This document shows positions 4,683 through 6,013 of a DNA stretch of 6,013 nt, in pieces (within the stretch, counting starts at the first letter, position 1; each line of letters begins with the position of its first letter). A program made the translations under genes and the position numbers. This DNA is from Leucobacter sp. Its GTDB lineage: Bacteria; Actinomycetota; Actinomycetes; Actinomycetales; Microbacteriaceae. Below the pieces are notes generated by a model. It saw nothing but the letters and a program-made list of their open reading frames with translations, made no database searches and had not been told where the DNA came from. The stretch is from positions 1 through 6,013 of the forward strand of contig JAPSIU010000178.1 in assembly GCA_031178565.1 (NCBI GenBank), read 5' to 3'.

Positions 4683-5936
4683 TCACCCCGCCGCGCGCGG
4701 CGCTCCCATGCCGGGATCTATCTGCACCGGGCCGGCGGCGGACGGGCGGATGTCGAAGTCGAAGATCGCGGTCGGCAGGTAGACCGTCGAACACGAGTTC
4801 GGGATATCCACGACACCCGAGAGCCGCCCCTCGATCGGAGCCGCGCCGAGGAGCAGGTACGCCTGCTCGGGGCTGTACCCGAACTTGGTCAGATAGTCGA
4901 TCGCGTGCAGACAGGCCCGCTGATACGAGAGGTGGGAGTCGAGATAGCGCTGCTCGCCGTCGAGTGTGACCGAGGTCCCGGAGAACGCCAGCCACTCGCT
5001 GTACTGCGGCTCCACGTTGCCCGGCATGAAGATCGCGTTCTCCGAGACGCCGTAGGTCTCCATGCCTCCCCTGATGAGGTCGACGCACAGATCGATGAAG
5101 CCTCCCATCTCGATCCCGCCGCAGAAGGTGATCTCACCGTCGCCCTGCGAGAAGTGGAGGTCGCCGACCGAGAGGTTGCCGCCGTCGACGAACACCGGGT
5201 AGAAGATCCGGGTCCCCTTGCTCAGGTTCTTGATGTCCTGGTTGCCGCCGTTCTCGCGCGGGGGCGCGGTGCGGGCAGCCTCGGATCCCACGCGCGCGCG
5301 TTCCGGTTCGGGGACGCCGCCGAGGATCGCGTGCTCGGCTTCGGGCGGCAGCGCCAGCGGCGGAACGCGGAGCGGGTCGGTCGCGATCAGCGCGCCCTCG
5401 CGGGCGTTCCACCTGGCGAGCAGTTCCGCAGACGGGGCGGTGCCCATGAGGCCCGGGTGGATGATGCCGGTGAAGGAGACGCCAGGTACGTGCCGCGATG
5501 TGGCCGTCTGCCCGCTGAAGTCCCAGACGGCCTTGTACGCGTCGGGGAACTGGTCCGTGAGGAAGCTTCCGCCGTTCTTCTTCGCGAAGATGCCCGTGTA
5601 GCCCCAGCCCTGACCCGCGAGCGGGCCCGAGTCCTCCTGAGGAATCGGACCGACGTCGAGGATGTCGACGATGAGGAGATCGCCCGGCTTGGCCCCCTCC
5701 ACCGCGAACGGACCGCTGAGCGTGTGCACCGTCAGCAGCGGGGCGTCGAGGATGTCCTGCGCGGAGTCGTCGTTCTTGATCGCGCCGTCGAACCATTCGC
5801 GGCAGTCCACCCGGAAGCTGTCGCCCGGCTTCACCGTCGCGACCGGCGGGATCTCCGGGTGCCATCGATTGTGGCCGAGCTGCTCCTGCTCGGTGAACCT
5901 CTTGTCGGAATCCAGCTTGAAAATATGTTCGGGCAT
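4683..5936 (-). CDS. fmdA: Formamidase, acetamidase/formamidase (FmdA) family
   Basis: The 417-residue cytoplasmic amidase hydrolyses formamide to formate and ammonia; short amides such as acetamide are other substrates in the family. The whole length matches FmdA of Methylophilus methylotrophus (about 407 residues) as I remember it: HNRWHPEIP (22-30), GGAIKNDDSA-like block (51-59), VHTLSGP (70-76), GAKPGDLLIVDILD (81-94), SRHVPGV (147-153), IHPGLMG (159-165), APPRENGGNQDIKNLSKG (224-241), SVGDLHFSQGDGEITFCG (256-273), LLGAAPIEG (362-370) and FDFDIRP (392-398). A Shine-Dalgarno-rich stretch AGGAAGAAGG (complement of 5946-5955) lies nine bases before the ATG. The gene is complete. It supplies ammonia, fitting the nearby ammonium channel, though they are separate transcription units. 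No terminator is evident in the short gap to the phosphatase; a palindrome GCCGCGCGCGGC at 4690-4701 inside the 3' end could form a hairpin. Confidence 0.95.
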   Translation of the reverse strand: MPEHIFKLDSDKRFTEQEQLGHNRWHPEIPPVATVKPGDSFRVDCREWFDGAIKNDDSAQDILDAPLLTVHTLSGPFAVEGAKPGDLLIVDILDVGPIPQEDSGPLAGQGWGYTGIFAKKNGGSFLTDQFPDAYKAVWDFSGQTATSRHVPGVSFTGIIHPGLMGTAPSAELLARWNAREGALIATDPLRVPPLALPPEAEHAILGGVPEPERARVGSEAARTAPPRENGGNQDIKNLSKGTRIFYPVFVDGGNLSVGDLHFSQGDGEITFCGGIEMGGFIDLCVDLIRGGMETYGVSENAIFMPGNVEPQYSEWLAFSGTSVTLDGEQRYLDSHLSYQRACLHAIDYLTKFGYSPEQAYLLLGAAPIEGRLSGVVDIPNSCSTVYLPTAIFDFDIRPSAAGPVQIDPGMGAPRAAG

Positions 5937-6013
5937 CGCCTCGTACCTTCTTCCTGTTCGACCGGCGGCGCCGTCGCAGCCGGAGTCTCCGCGAGGCCGC
6001 GGTTACGGCCGCG
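5937..6013 (-). promoter_or_regulatory. Upstream region of the formamidase gene, cut by the window edge
   Basis: The 77 bases contain the formamidase ribosome binding site (complement of 5946-5955). No TAnnnT -10 at a useful distance can be defended. One GTAAC pentamer occurs on the minus strand near 6003-6007, but no GnAAC partner lies six bases away, so a GlnR site is not supported here. The true promoter may lie beyond the window, or the gene may be part of a longer minus-strand operon. Confidence 0.3.

Noticed and set aside
2392..5088. Very long (898-residue) open frame on the minus strand across amtB and the phosphatase
   Set aside because: It is the antisense shadow of two well-recognised genes in high-GC DNA. 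Its translation is Arg/Asp/Glu/Gly-rich low complexity without any domain.
5937..6013. GlnR operator upstream of the formamidase gene
   Set aside because: A single GTAAC without a partner at n6 spacing is expected by chance.

Overview
The window is high-GC DNA with actinobacterial traits: strong G/C bias at third codon positions, TAnnnT-type -10 elements placed for leaderless translation, a Pro/Gln-rich actinobacterial membrane protein, and an AbiEi-like protein type common in Microbacteriaceae. An actinobacterium, probably of the Microbacteriaceae, is the best guess. This rests on pattern recognition, not on a search.

Layout. Positions 1-298 hold no gene. They contain a very strong UUCG-capped hairpin (terminator of a gene outside the window), a degenerate 18-bp tandem repeat and copy A of a 75-bp hairpin-forming repeat. 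Next comes a minus-strand gene (299-1081) for an AbiEi-like protein that keeps its C-terminal nuclease-like domain but seems to have lost its N-terminus. About 170 bp further on is copy B of the 75-bp repeat, in the same orientation, so the damaged gene is bracketed by direct repeats. A leaderless plus-strand gene (1385-2002) encodes a Pro/Gln-rich membrane protein of unknown role. It converges on rpsO (2090-2359, minus, ribosomal protein S15), and an oriented terminator lies between them.

The right half has a nitrogen theme. amtB (2611-3831, plus) encodes an ammonium channel. It is divergent from rpsO and preceded by an 11-bp-phased series of GlnR-like half sites. Its stop codon lies inside the -10 hexamer of the next gene, an inositol monophosphatase family protein (3841-4668, plus). 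Converging on that gene with a 14-bp gap is a formamidase of the FmdA family (4683-5936, minus), which releases ammonia from formamide. The formamidase promoter is cut off by the window edge.

How the genes fit together. Formamidase makes ammonia inside the cell and AmtB brings it in, so both feed nitrogen assimilation, but they are on opposite strands and are not one operon. S15 and the phosphatase are housekeeping functions. The most unusual material is non-coding or regulatory: the paired hairpin repeats around a truncated gene, the phased half sites upstream of amtB, and the stop-codon/promoter overlap. No complete novel defence or mobile system is visible.
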